Of a stretch of 64,000 nt of DNA, positions 34,130 to 45,563 are shown one piece after another. A program made the position numbers and the translations under genes. Position 1 is the stretch's first letter. Every line of letters begins with the position of its first letter. This DNA comes from Anastrepha obliqua (lineage: Eukaryota > Arthropoda > Insecta > Diptera > Tephritidae): positions 30,093,792 to 30,157,791 of the forward strand of contig NC_072892.1 of NCBI RefSeq assembly GCF_027943255.1, in the 5' to 3' direction. Below the pieces are notes generated by a model, which did no database searches, was not told the origin of the DNA, and was given only the letters and a program-made list of their open reading frames with translations.

Positions 34130-35485
34130 AAGTGAAGCCCAAAATAAACAAATGTAAAAATGTTTTTGATGGCGCCATCCTTTTAGCGAGTTAGTGCGTT
34201 GAAAGCTACATCCCTAGCTGACTTCCAGTGAAAGCTTGGTGAACTTCGGCTCAGTGGAAGCGAAGTTATTGCGTCTAAAGTGTCGGTATGTTTGTGTCAT
34301 CTTTACAAAAAATAAGTTTCGAACAAAGATCTAATATCAAATTTGGTTTTAAAATCCGTAAAACGTTTTCCGAAATATTTCAATTGATGAAAAAAGTTTA
34401 TGGCGCTGATTGTCTATCTCGTGCCAGTGCTTTACACGTTTCAGAGATGGTTGTGAGGACATAAATGACAATGAACATACGGGCCGCCCAAAATCAGTAA
34501 TCACCGAAAACTCCATCGAAATTGTGCGTAAATTTATCAAAAATGAACCGAAATCATCGTTGAAATTCAAGAAATCGGAGTTGAATATCTCCAAAACATC
34601 GATTTATCGCATTTTAACTGATGTTGTTGTTGTTGTAGCAGCATAAACATTCCGGATATTTACATACGGGGAATGCTGCTGGAGTGATAGTCTTTGGCCG
34701 GATATAAATCCGGGTCGTTTCGGTAACGTAGAACCGACTGTCGTGGAAACGCATTTTAACTGATCATTTGGACTTACGCAAGGTATGTGCACGTTTCATT
34801 CCGCGTAACTGAGGACCAAAAATTGCTCAGAATTCAACATTCGACAGATTTCATTACAGAAGTGAGAAAAGACGAGAACTTCCTTTACAACATTGTAACT
34901 GGTGATTGGTGATGAAACGTGGTGGTTCCAACCTGAACCTGAAACTAAGCGTCAAGGTGCCGAATGGAAGGCCCCAGACGAACCACCACCCCCAAAAATC
35001 GCGTTTGGAGAAGCCAAAAATAAAGTCGATGCTCATTTATTTTTACGATTCCAAGGGAATTGTCCACTAGGATTTCGTGCCAACGGGCCAAACCGTCAAT
35101 GCAGTTTTCTATCTTGGCATTTTGAAGCGTTTGTTGTATCGCAGTCGTCGAATGCCGCGAAGGAGGAAGATGACGCTTATTACATGATAATGCACCATCT
35201 CATCGATCCACTCTTGTGACTGATTTTTTGACTAGAAATCATATTTTAACCATCAATCACTCACCGTATTCGCCTGGTATGGCTCCCTGTGACTTCTACC
35301 TATTCGGAAAATTGCATTTAGCCATGAAAGGAAACGTTATGCGTCCGTAGGGAACATCCAAAAGGCTTGTACCGACATCCTGAAAGACATTCCGCATTCC
35401 GGTCAATGACCTTAAACACTCTTTCGAAAAGCTTTTAGATCGCGCAAAACAGTGTATCGAGGCCAAGGGGAACAATTTTGAATAA
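34130..35485 (+). pseudogene. mariner-family (GVEDF/SETMAR-like) transposase, decayed and interrupted
   Basis: The plus strand shows most of the transposase in order: 'RSNIKFGFKIRKTFSE'-like start, 'RFRDGCEDINDNEHTGRPK' (34410-34646), then a retroposon at 34623-34749. After that come 'LTEDQKLLRIQHSTD', 'NIVTGD...WWFQPEPETKRQ', 'PEYREEDDAYYMIMHHLID'-type text around the second Asp (lost), and 'INHSPYSPGMAPCDFYLFGK' (last catalytic block). It ends in 'NDLKHSFEKLLDRAKQCIEA' near 35480. Several stops and shifts are present. Confidence 0.8.
34623..34749 (-). repeat. Short retroposon, (CAA)n tail, inserted in a mariner gene
   Basis: A 15-bp target-site duplication (CGCATTTTAACTGAT) flanks the unit at 34608-34622 and 34750-34764. 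The unit is 127 bp in inverted orientation relative to the 8438 and 51132 copies, with its (GTT)n end at the left. The hairpin 'ccggatataaatccgg' is kept. Confidence 0.9.
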
Positions 35486-35859
35486 ATAAACTCGAAGTTA
35501 TCAGAAAAGAGCTCCTGGCGTTTCTATTTTAGCTCAGTCTTGTCCATTTTGGACTCCACCTTGTAGTTGTACCAAAAAAACATTAGATTTATTCAAAAAA
35601 AGTTTAATCTTTGATGTGATTAGAAAGTTTTTATTATTATTTTGAAATATTTTTCATAAAAATTCAGATAGAAAAACTCCATTGACAAAGTTGTCAGATA
35701 CAAAGTTGTAATTAATATTTCCCAAATAAATTTTTTTATCATAGCAGCACAACAGTGGGGCACTGAGTCCACCAATTGCTCATGCTTTGGAATCATCAGT
35801 CACGCATCTTTAGCAATTTACCAAAGTCGTAGATCGTTACTCGGTTTCTCAATGAGTAC
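35486..35859. other. No gene recognised
   Basis: AT-rich spacer. 'catgtttattttggactt' style text near 35540 is similar to sequence at 34130 ('gtgaagcccaaaataaac') and 26005, so it is part of the mariner element's terminal region. Confidence 0.4.
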
Positions 35860-36350
35860 TCTTTTAAGCTCTTTTCAAGTCCCCCACATATTTTCTCTCG
35901 GATTCAGGCCGGGGGACTGAGATGGTCATTCCTAACCTCAATTTTATTTGCGCGAAACCAATCCTTGCATTCCGACTCCTGTGTTTAGGATCATTATCCT
36001 GCTGGTAGACCCATTTTATTAGTATTCCCTTTCTGCAATACGGCGACTTAACATTCTGCATTGTTTCCACATAAATATTGATGCCCATTATCCCATCGTT
36101 GTCAGGAACATTTAATTTGACCTCTTTTTTAATTTGTATGGCTGACTTCATGGGATTCTCTTTGTGGCACCTTACAATTCTGCAAACGCTTTGCCGGGAA
36201 ATTTTTCGTTTTACTCCTCTTTTTTCCGGTTTTTCCACAAACTTGATTGCATTTGAAATCATTTGCTGAATATAACAGAATATTTTGTATTTGTATGTAA
36301 GATCTTCCATCTGCTCTCAATTTCAGCATCTGCTTTTGTTATTCTTTGGT
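35860..36350 (-). pseudogene. Tc1-like (DD34E) transposase, internally deleted
   Basis: The 148-aa frame 36310-35864 starts in the HTH part ('KRKISRQSVCRIVRCHKENP', 'SAIQIKKEVKLNV'). After a deletion it goes on with 'KWVYQQDNDPKHRSRNAR' (the second Asp in the QQDNDPKH motif) and 'VPRPESERKYVGDLKR', where the usual PD.NPIE block is mutated (last acidic residue read as SER). The first Asp is missing. It is a non-functional Tc1-like remnant. Confidence 0.75.
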
Positions 36351-36444
36351 GCATTGTTTCGCTCGACCCATAAGTCATCACCATAGTTAAAACATAAGAA
36401 ATATATTGGTATGGAAGTACTGTGATTTGAGGGGGGTGAATAAG

Positions 36445-37560
36445 TGAGGTCTCGATCGCATTCGACATTCGTTTGAAACGTATAGATTCTTTTTTATCTG
36501 ACATCAAAAATGGCTACGTTCGTCCCGAAAAACAGCATTTGCGTGAAGTCATGCTTCATTACCACCTTTTAAAGAAAAGTGCAGCTGAAACGTGTCGTAT
36601 ATCGATCAATATTTACGGTTATCACGCTCTATCAAATACCACTTGTAAAGAGTGATTTCGACGCTTCCAAAGTGGTAATTTCGATGTGAGTGATAAAGAT
36701 CGCGAAAATGCACCGAAAACATTCGAAGATACTCAACTACAACAATTATTGGATGAGGATGTATGTCGAACCCTTGATGATATGTCTAAAGAGTTGGATG
36801 TTGATAGATCAACTGTCGATGAACGTTTGCTAGCGATGGGAATGGTCCAGAAAGCAGGTAACTGCGTGCCACATCAATTGAAGGAGGGGGATATCGAGAG
36901 ATGTTTGCTGACGTGTGTGAGATGCTTCTTTAACGGCAGAAAAGAAAAGGTTTTCTGCATCGCATCGTCACTAGCGATGAAACATGGATCTATTATGATA
37001 ACCCTAAACGTCGAAAATGTTGGAGCCTGCCAGATGAACCAGGTCCATTGACAGGGAAAACAAAAAACCCATGCTTCAACGGTTTTATTGTGCATCTGGT
37101 GGGATCAGACGGATCACCATCTATTATGAACTCCTTAAAACATCTGAAACCATGACTGGCGATTGTTACCGACTGCACCTAATGCGTTTGAATCGAGCTC
37201 TCAAAGAAAAGCGGCCGGAATGGGACGATAGACATGGCAAACTGATTTTGCTGCATGCAACGCCAGGCCACACGTCGCTAAATCGTTCGAGAAATATTTA
37301 GAGGCACTGAATAGGGAAATCGTGCCCCACTCGCCGTATTCCCCAGACATTGCACCCTCGGATTAGCATCTGTTCCGCTCAATGCAGTCAGCCCTTATTG
37401 AAGAGCGGTGCAATTCTTACGAGATCATCGCAAACTGCCTCAATGAATGGATAAAGTCAAAAGAACTCGAATTTTTCATCAGAGGAATCCGTATGCTGCC
37501 TAAGAGATGGAGTAAAGTAGTAGGTTCCAATGGCCCATACTCCACATAATACCGTATAGT
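36445..37560 (+). pseudogene. mariner-family transposase, decayed
   Basis: Blocks in order, with frame changes: the HTH 'FRRFQSGNF'-like part near 36655, 'DLDDMSKELDVDRSTVDERL' (36773-), 'VPHQLKEGDIER', 'RIVTSDETWIYYDNPKR' (first Asp, about 36960-37010), 'YELLKTSETMTGDCYRLHLM' (37071-37301 frame) and 'HATPGHTS' (the second Asp motif, mutated). Then come 'PHSPYSPDIAPSD' (last catalytic block, about 37325-37365) and a tail near 37500. The premature stops show that it is dead. Confidence 0.8.
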
Positions 37561-38020
37561 ATTATTTATTTGTTTAAATAATTCGTAACTTTGGCTAAGA
37601 AAGGACGGAAACTTATTCCAATGCCCAATAATACATACATATATGCAAGACACTCACCAAAATTTATGTTCAAAAAATTTAAATAAATAATAAAAAACGT
37701 ACTTTCGTCTAAATCTGTGCAAAATCTTATTAATATTAGGTAGTTGGCAGATTTTTTCGGAAAAATGTTACACATCTGAAATTTCTTAATCATTCGTAGG
37801 CATTTGGCATGGAAATTTTCTTTTATACGATTAATAGGAAAAAACTAAATGACTTCAAAATAATTTTACACGGTATATGCGTTCCTTGGAAAACAGTAAA
37901 AAAAAAAACAAAAAGTTTGAAGTTGGTTACACTTCGAGTGCCAGACCCTGTATATTGAAATCGGTCAATATCGAAAAAACAAAATTATTTATGAAATTCC
38001 TAAGTTTAGTTTGAGCTTAA
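37561..38020. other. No gene recognised
   Basis: AT-rich spacer with no recognisable protein frame. Confidence 0.4.
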
Positions 38021-38024
38021 ATCA

Positions 38025-39290
38025 TGCAGAAAATCGATGACTGGTGTATGGGACAAGGCCTTTCACTAAAACCACCATAGTCTCGTTTACGAGAAAACGA
38101 AAAGTGGATGAAAGGTGTGATACTTGGTCTTTCCGATGAAGTTAAATATCTAGGAGTAATCTTGGATAAGAAGCTGACTTGGGAGACACATGTTTCACTG
38201 AAGGTGAAGCGCGCATTACAGATTTTTCAGCAATGCCTTCGATCTTAAGATACAACAGGAAGCAATATGTAGACTCCATAAATACGGCTTCTGGCACAAA
38301 AACGGAACTTCGGGACACAGAGAAATCTTTAAGTTGCTATCTGAGCAGTATCCACTGCTTTTGACACCTAAAGACGACCTCATTCCCACAGTTTCATTTG
38401 GAAGGAAATTTTATGTCAGATTTCCACTGTGTGAGCAATGGAGGAATCCAGAATGTATTCAGGGAGGTTTGACGGATATTTTTTTCAACGATGAGTCGAA
38501 GAATGAAATAGGGTCTGGAGCCGGATGGTACTTAAACGATAATAATAAGTATCACTATGCTATGGGGGAAATGGCAACTGTTTTCCAAACGGAAGTTTTT
38601 GCCATCCTGAAAGGAGCCGAATGGATAGCCGAAACAGATTGGAGTTTTCAGTGACAATTAGGCTGCACTAGAGGCTCTAGAGAACGCGAAGCAAGCCACA
38701 AAGGTTGTTCAAGAATGTAAGAAGAAACTTAATTCTGTCAGAACAGGCTTGTACTTATATGGGTTCCAGGACACTGTGGTGTTAAAGAGAATGAAATTGA
38801 CAATGAATTGTCCAACTGTGGATCAGAGGTTTCCCCACAAGGGTCAGAGCCAATAATCGGAATCAGTTCCGCAGGAATCATGAATTAGATCAGCGTTTAT
38901 GTAGGCAATCTACATAAAGAGCGATGGTCCGGTCTAGAACGCTGCAGAACTGCAAAGTGTTTTGTGACACCTCCGAACAGAAAACTGTCAAACTTTCTAC
39001 TAAAACTTGAAAAGGAAAGACGTTCGGTTAATGGTCGGTATTATTACGGGGCACAACCCATGGGGTCAGCATATGACCACCATTGGAATCATTGAGAACC
39101 CAATGTGCCTGTCGTGCTTGGAGGAGGCGGATAGCACTGAGCACTTTCCCGCCTTTGCTAGAGCACGGCTACGAGTTTTGAGTTCCGATGTCGTGAGAAT
39201 GAGTAATATTCGTTCTCTAAAACTGGAGGATATTTACAGATTTGCCAAAGAATGTGGAAAATTCTCATAGGACTAACTATCTCTATATCT
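38025..39290 (+). pseudogene. LINE polyprotein C-terminal part (RT end, RNase H, Cys motif)
   Basis: It reads 'DEVKYLGVILDKKLTWETHV' (RT C-terminal signature) near 38140-38200, then with frame changes 'DIFFNDESKNEIGSGAGWYL' and 'FQTEVFAILKGAEWI' (RNase H). 'WVPGHCGVKENEIDN' style text follows near 38760-38810, and finally an open 87-aa frame (39007-39270) with 'MVGIITGHNPWGQH' and 'CLSCLEEADSTEHF'. A 3' UTR follows to about 39530 and includes 'ggtgctccttgggtcgacc'. The upstream part is missing. Confidence 0.75.
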
Positions 39291-39549
39291 GCCTCTATTC
39301 TTTCCTATCTCTTTCTCTGATACTTTTCTTCTTCCCTCCTTGACCATCTACCTTCTTTCCAGAGCTCTAAATACGATAGGCTTTTTGGCCTGAGTGTTTT
39401 AGGAGCCACCAAACCTCCTGGTGCTCCTTGGGTCGACCTGTTCAAATTTCAATACTGGTAACACTACGGACCCTCGTGGGATATGTGAGATCTATTCAGC
39501 TCAGCAAGATATACCAAACCTAACGTAGATGCTACACTAAGGTGCATAG

Positions 39550-40591
39550 AAGGGTATATGTATACATACTTATGAAATGGGACTTATTTTCAATTTCAAA
39601 AGTTTATTAACAAAAAATGGTGACAAATTTAATCTTGAAAATAATATCGTTAGCGACACATTTTCTCCATCTCTCAGGCAATTTGTGGATGCCGCGCCAA
39701 AAAATTTGGCCTTCTTTCGCCACAAACCAATCATCGAGCAATTTTTTGGCTTTTTCGTGAGAATTGAAGCGCTGCTCGGAAAGTGCGTGGCCCATCGATG
39801 CAAACAAATGATAATCGGAAGGCGCCAAGTCTGGTGAGTAAGCCGCATGCACTAGCGATTCCCAATCGTACGTCTCCACCAATTTCCGGGTCGCTCTTTT
39901 TCGATGTGGCGGTGCATTGTCATCAAGAAAAATTACTTTGTGACGCCGATCGGTATATTCTGGGCATTTTCGGTGTATAGCGCTGTTCAAATCGACCAAT
40001 TGACGTTGGTAGCGTGCACCGTCAACTGTTTCACCTGGTTTTAATAGCTCGTACCAAATCATACCACGCTGATCCCAGAAAACACACAGCTTTGCCTTGC
40101 GGCCGAAGCGATTTGGTTTGGCCGTTGTTTTTGGCTTGTGGCCGGGCGGATCGTACGATCGTTTACGTTTGGGATTGGAGAAATACACCCATTTTTTATC
40201 ACCTGTAACGATTCGATGCAAAAAATACTTCCTTTTGAACCGGGAGAGCAGCATTTCACAAGTGGTTTTTCGGTTCTCTTGCTGCTAAAATGCCACGATC
40301 CTCGTTCTCCGCGCTAAAATCACCACATCGGAATTTTTCAAACCACCTGAAGCACTGTGCTCTACTTAGAGCATGTCCATTTTGTTCAATTGATAACAGA
40401 AAAGCAACGATGTCCGCAAATCGTAGTTTGAAGGCACGAAACTCGACAATTTTAAGAGCGACAAAAATGCATTGTTGTATGAAACGTAACAAACAATGAA
40501 CTGAATATTGTTGACAGATGACAGGCGAAAAAAAAGACATTTGGGAAGGTTTAAAAATGCTGAAAGTCTCATTTCATAGGTATATACCCTT
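39550..40591 (-). mobile_element. mariner element with both ends, internally deleted
   Basis: The left end AAGGGTATA followed by 'catacttatgaaatggga' pairs with the right end (complement AAGGGTATATACCTATGAAAT, about 40570-40591); the left repeat carries a ~6-base extra segment. On the minus strand both ends of a transposase gene are kept (next entry). At ~1.04 kb it is shorter than a full mariner because of a central deletion near 40255. Confidence 0.8.
39607..40540 (-). pseudogene. mariner transposase (irritans-like), 215-aa C-terminal ORF plus N-terminal piece
   Basis: The N-terminal frame (40540-40256) carries 'RFADIVAFLLSIEQNGHALS' and 'RAQCFRWFEKFRCGDFS'. The C-terminal frame (40254-39607) is open for 215 codons with 'HRIVTGDKKWVYFSNPKRK' (first catalytic site, DKK in place of DE), 'MIWYELLKPGETVDGARYQR', 'VIFLDDNAPPHRKRAT' (second Asp) and 'AAYSPDLAPSDYHLFASM' (last Asp). 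The two frames meet at ~40255, where most of the second HTH and the linker are absent. The catalytic core is otherwise well kept; this is the best preserved mariner core here. Confidence 0.85.
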
Positions 40592-41960
40592 AACTTCTTT
40601 CTTACTCTAAGGGCTTTTTAGAATAGAAAAAATTTTTCTCGAAACGCTCTTCAGCTGTAGTGTGGCACCGGGAACTGAAGGGCTACAATTGCGAAAGGCG
40701 CCAATAACCACTACACTTTTCAGAAGGGCTAATAGAGTTGCATTTTACCGAGGAAACCCGCTTCTTCACATCGAAATCAGTTCATTTAGAAGTGGAACAC
40801 CCACCAGAGTTTTTATTTCCTTGCCTAGTGAAATTAATTTTAAACGTAATTGAATCTGGTCTGTTTTTCGTGTTTTCTCAACTAAGTATTTTCTCGCTTA
40901 AATTTTTAAATACAGTTGTCTGAATTTGAAGAAGAAATGTATTTCCCTGTTGCAACTACTAATTTACCACAAAATACAAGTTTACTCAAGTTTGAATTGC
41001 TGCTTTCCAAGAGATTAAAATTGCACCCAAGTTGTATTAATTTACAAAATAGAAGTAGAGGGACAGAGCGTCAGAGCGGCGGAGCGACAGCGAGGTGGAT
41101 ACATGGAAGCGGAAATTCGTTGCATTTCAGTTATTGTGGCCAATATAATTGTGTTTCTGGTTTTGTTCTTCAAGTTGATGGCGCAAGGAAGACGGAATGC
41201 ATTTGAGCTAAAAAGTCGTAAAACGTAGCTGCAATAAAAATAATAAATCGACATCGCACAATCGCAAAAGATGCGCACGCAGATAGGGTAAATGCCACAA
41301 GAAGTTAAGACGAATTCACGTCACTCTATACATACACGCACGCACATACACACACGCAAACACACACACATCTATGCATATTACAACATGCACTAGCGCA
41401 CATAAATTTTTATTGCCAACGCACAGTGTGTTTTGCTGCGAGCTTTCACGAAGTATAATTTGTAAATGAAATAGTTCCTCAAATGGTTGTTTAGCCAGAA
41501 TTGATCGTACATGTATGTGTATGCACGCGTACATGTATGGGTATTTCCAGTGTTATGGACGTGGCATCCGCTTGCATGAACTGTGGGGAAAATTTAGCAC
41601 ATAAGAAATGGAATGATTCCCTTGTCTTGTTGTCGTGTGGCACTAGAGGAACTGAAGAACGGGAATGAATATTTGATTCCGCATTATTGGCTAATATAAT
41701 ATATAAAATGTTACGGACGTGAGGAATTTTTATAATTAGAACATTAACAAATCTGAATCAAAGAAATGTTTTATGCATAAAATCTGAAATCGGTTACTTA
41801 ATTTGGCAGCTCCTCTGGATGTGAAGTTGGTATTGATTTATCTAGAGAGGATTTTCTCACGACCTACAGCTAGCAACGGATCCCGATGCGAGCTAAAAAT
41901 AGATGGCGCATGACGTCAGGTTGCAGATTAGTCAAAATCAGCTGAGACAAATATGGGCAT
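40592..41960. other. No gene recognised
   Basis: AT-rich, with a (CA)n run near 41330-41370. The rightward frame at 40916-41206 has no recognisable motif. Confidence 0.4.
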
Positions 41961-42486
41961 TTGTTGTGGTGGTTGTTGTTGTACCAACATAAACATTCCC
42001 AATACATGTACCAAGGATCATAGAATACCAGGAGGCGCCTTCCGAATTTGCTTTGTCGTCAGAGCCCATGAAAAAACAAGCAAAAAAAGGGGAATTACTT
42101 GTTTGTTAAGAGGAAAAGAAGGCGAAAGCAAGGGAAACAATCAAACCTAAGAAATTATACAAACTTACAGACACTTTCTTGTCGCGGCGTCTTCCGCAAA
42201 TAAACTGCATTTGGAGGCTTTATATTTGTGCTTTCACAATCTTACACGCAACACTTCGTTTTCATTAGTTTGTTTAGTTTATTCATCATCAAATTTTAGT
42301 ATTTGTAAGGGACCTGACGTCAGACTTGTTCAAATCGTGAAAAATAAAGTAACAATTTTGGGAAGGCGCCACTTCCAGTACTCAATTCGCCTTGTACATG
42401 TACGGGAAATGCTGCTGAAGTGTTAGTTCTTGGTCGCACATAATTCCGGATCGCTCATGTAACGTAGAACCGACTGTCGTAGGAAC
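41961..42486 (-). repeat. Short (CAA)n retroposon copy, split by a MITE
   Basis: The left part (41961-42011: 'gttgttgttgt...aacataaacattccc') and the right part (42395-42486: 'gggaaatgctgctgaagtg...cgtagaaccgactgtcg') are the two halves of one inverted copy of the 8438/34623/51132 retroposon, separated by the insert at 42012-42394. Confidence 0.8.
42012..42394. mobile_element. MITE with CAAGG...CCTTG ends and 9-bp duplication
   Basis: The 383-bp insert is flanked by the duplicated target TACATGTAC (42003-42011, 42395-42403). Its ends are imperfect inverted repeats of about 33 bp (CAAGGATCATAGAATACC...GGCGCCTTCC against the complement of the right end). An 8-9-bp duplication fits hAT- or P-like families. 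No ORF of note lies inside. Confidence 0.75.
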
Positions 42487-42666
42487 GAAGACCACTTTTT
42501 TTTTTGCTATGCGCAGCTAGAAGACTGGGGAACGCGTACAATTATTGCTGCAGAAGCTGTAGGGATGAAAATGAGCTGTAAGGGCAGACCTTTAAATACA
42601 CCAAAATCAATTACAGAAATCACCGACATGGGTCATAATATTTACTTCGAGTATTAAACAAAAAGA

Positions 42667-42951
42667 TAATTGGCGCATACACTTCTGTTAGGTGTTTGGC
42701 CGAGCTCCTCCTCCTATTTGTGACGTGCGTCTTGATGTTGTTCCACAAATGGAAGGACCTACAGTTTCAAGTCAACTCCGAACGACAAATGGTTTTATGA
42801 GTAGCATTTTCTTGGCAGAAATTCACTGGCAGGTGTGCTATTGCCTGCCGAGGGGCGACCGCTATTAAAAAGAACTTTTTCTGTTATTATTTATTTCTTT
42901 TTTTACCCGAATGGTAGTAATGCACCAACGCATTCGGCTACGACGGCCGCC
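42667..42951 (-). repeat. tRNA-derived SINE, inverted copy
   Basis: The complement matches the SINE at 6998: 'ggccgccgtcgtagccgaatg' head, 'cggcaggcaatagcacacc' and 'gaggaggagctcgg' body, 'aattggcgc' tail. The box B region is altered (about 60 bases differ from the 6998 copy). Confidence 0.75.
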
Positions 42952-43054
42952 AAGCAGTATTAACTTTTATTCAGATGAAAGTTGAATTGGCTTGCTTTTT
43001 CAATGAAGTTACAGCGAAGTTTCCCTAAATCGGCTACAATATCGTTAATTAATG

Positions 43055-43215
43055 AGGTGAGCGCTGTAACCGAGTGGGGTTGTGCGTAACTGCCATACAG
43101 ATGTGTTGCACGTGAAACCCTCTGTGGGCAATCAAATGATGGAAAAAAATTGTTTTTGCCTTGCAGCCGGCAATGCCGCTGACCTGTTGTGAATCTGCGT
43201 TTCATCAGCGTATTA
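43055..43215 (+). repeat. Possible second tRNA-like SINE fragment
   Basis: 'gctgtaaccgagtggggttg' and 'gcgtaactgccatacag' resemble the SINE head at 6998 (gccgtagcggaatgggttgg, gcgtgactaccattcgg), and 'gcagccggcaatg' resembles its 'cggcaggcaatgg'. The match is short and partial. Confidence 0.35.
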
Positions 43216-44950
43216 TCAATTGGAAGCGTTCAACTAGAGTTGATTCCGGAATGCACAAGCAATTTTTTCCATTACAACTTTTTCCATTGTACTTTTAAAA
43301 CGTTTTGCCGCCGGCCGCTCCGGCCTTTTACTTTAAATTAAGGATTTTCAGCATGAACCGTTCTCGCTTGTCATATGAGGCCTCTTCGATTCGCCAAGCG
43401 TTAGCAAGTGGTGAATAGATGAAGCAACTGGTATAAACAAAACATATCTTGGCTGCACTGGAAAAGAGCTACCAAAAATTACATTTTCTTGCGAAAGTAG
43501 TGAGGCATAACACTTTTATGAGGTATAGCCATAGTCGCTAGCGGTGAATGTTGCTCGATAACTTTTTTGTTGCTTTCACATGCAAATTTTTCGTCACACA
43601 CGCAGAGCCCAGAGATAGCGAGCAAAGAAGTGGCGAATCGAAGTCGCCTATTATTTCTATATAAAGAGTAACTTTACGCTTACGTTTTTTTATGCGAAGG
43701 TGAGACATATTCTTGTAAAATGGGAGCTAGTTAAAGAAATAATTCCTTAATTGCATGCACTAATTTTATTCACATAAATATTAGCGGCAGGCTAATCACC
43801 TACTCTGTCAGAAATCAAAATAGATCAACGAAACCAGCGCAAGACTGAATCTTATCGAGGCCCTATGCTCCCGAGTGGAGTGAACAAGGCAAAAAAAAGA
43901 AAAAAAAATATTGAAAAATGCATTTTCGGTTTTCAAACATTTTAGACAAACGGCCCAGTATACTCATAGAAATATGAATATATGCATGTGTAGGTAAGTA
44001 ATGTGCATACATGAATGTAGATATATTTATTATGCATATATATGTACGCGTGTATATTGATTGTATAAGTATAGGCGACTATAAAAAGAATTTGACAGGG
44101 TGGATATTGAAACGGCGAAACTCGGCAAGGGCGATAGTTAAGTAGAGAAAATTATATTTGGCCGAAAGAAACGCTTAAATTTACACACACTCAGAATGAG
44201 CACTCACACATACATGCATATATAGTCGTAAAACGGAAGAAATTTTCGCTCAAAATAGTTTATGTAAGCAAATCGTCTGCCAACACCAGTGGCTGCGTCT
44301 AGAACCAAGCCAAGCTGCGTGTCGATTTTTGGCAGGAAGAAACGCATCAAAAAATGCTATAATAAATTTATGCGTGTATTTGAGCTTAAGCATGTTTGTA
44401 TGTATGTGGGTATATGTGCATGTAGACTGCAATTTATGTAAAAGCATAAATGCATGTATGAGGATGTGGAAGTGTGTGTGTGTGTGCGTGTACGCCTGCG
44501 AATGGAAGTCTGCAAATGGTTGCGTGCAAATATGAAATGCGTTTATTTTCTTATTTCTATTTCATTTCATTTCAGTCAAGTTTTTATTACTTTTGCTCAA
44601 CGCAAAATTTCGAACTGCACAACTTGCATTCGGTCCTTTGGTTTTTGGTTTTAGTTTTTGTTTTTGCGCTGCAATGTAATGAAAACGCTTGCAAACTAAA
44701 TACAGAAAACGGAAGCAAACTTTTAAATGCCAAATATCGTAAAAGTCATGAAAAGAAAAGCGAACTATTCGTCAGTTGCGCAAAAATAATTTCATCTGCA
44801 TTTTGCAGGATATTGAAGGATATTTTTATTTATGTATGTTTCCACGATGTTTGTTCTTTCTTTCAACAAAACAAGGTCCATGCTAAGAATTTGGGTTCGG
44901 TAAAGAGTATACAAATATGTACGAGTGTGAATGTGCAGTTTGTCAAGTAT
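43216..44950. other. No gene recognised; TG/CATA microsatellites
   Basis: (gtgtgtgtgtgtgcgtg) and (tatgtatgtgggtatatg) runs occupy 44400-44500, with further CATA runs near 43970-44060. The 162-aa frame at 44474-44962 starts in the microsatellite (Met-Cys-Val-Cys...) and has no family motif. Confidence 0.5.
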
Positions 44951-45563
44951 AGGGTTTTTTAATAGGTGCGCTTCAACTTTTTTCCGATAGGGAGGGCGAA
45001 CGACGCAATATTTTTTATTTTTCGCTTGTCATTTGTAAACTTCATTAGTATACATTTCATCATGGAATGCTACACACTTGAGCAACGATTGCAAATCGTG
45101 CAAATTTTTTATGAAAATAATCGTTCTGTTCCTGCTACTTTAAAAGCATTACGGCCATTTTACGGTCCATTTAACAAGCCGTCCTGTTTTGGGGTTATGT
45201 GATTGGTCATTGGTCTACAGTAACAAGCCGGTGACGATTTGTGAGCTCAGAGCCAATATTGAACGCGAAATTGCTGGAATTTCGGCCCATTTATGCAAAA
45301 GAGTGGTCGAAAATTGGGTTCAACGATTGGACTTCGTAAAACGTGCACGCGGTGGTCATGCAAAATTATTATTATTATTATTATTATTAAATTTGTATAA
45401 TAACAAGTTATACAAATATAAGAAAGCAGCAGCACTAGCAGCATAGGCCATCGGCTGTCAGATAACAAAAAATGTAAATGTACTTTAAATTAGGTCTAAC
45501 GTTAAGTAATTATCATATAATATTTAAATGCTTATAACTAAATAAAATAAACAAAGGGAAATG

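Noticed and set aside
44474..44962. 162-aa open frame starting in a TG microsatellite
   Set aside because: Cys/Val/Phe-rich start from the repeat, no family motif, overlapping frames on the same strand.
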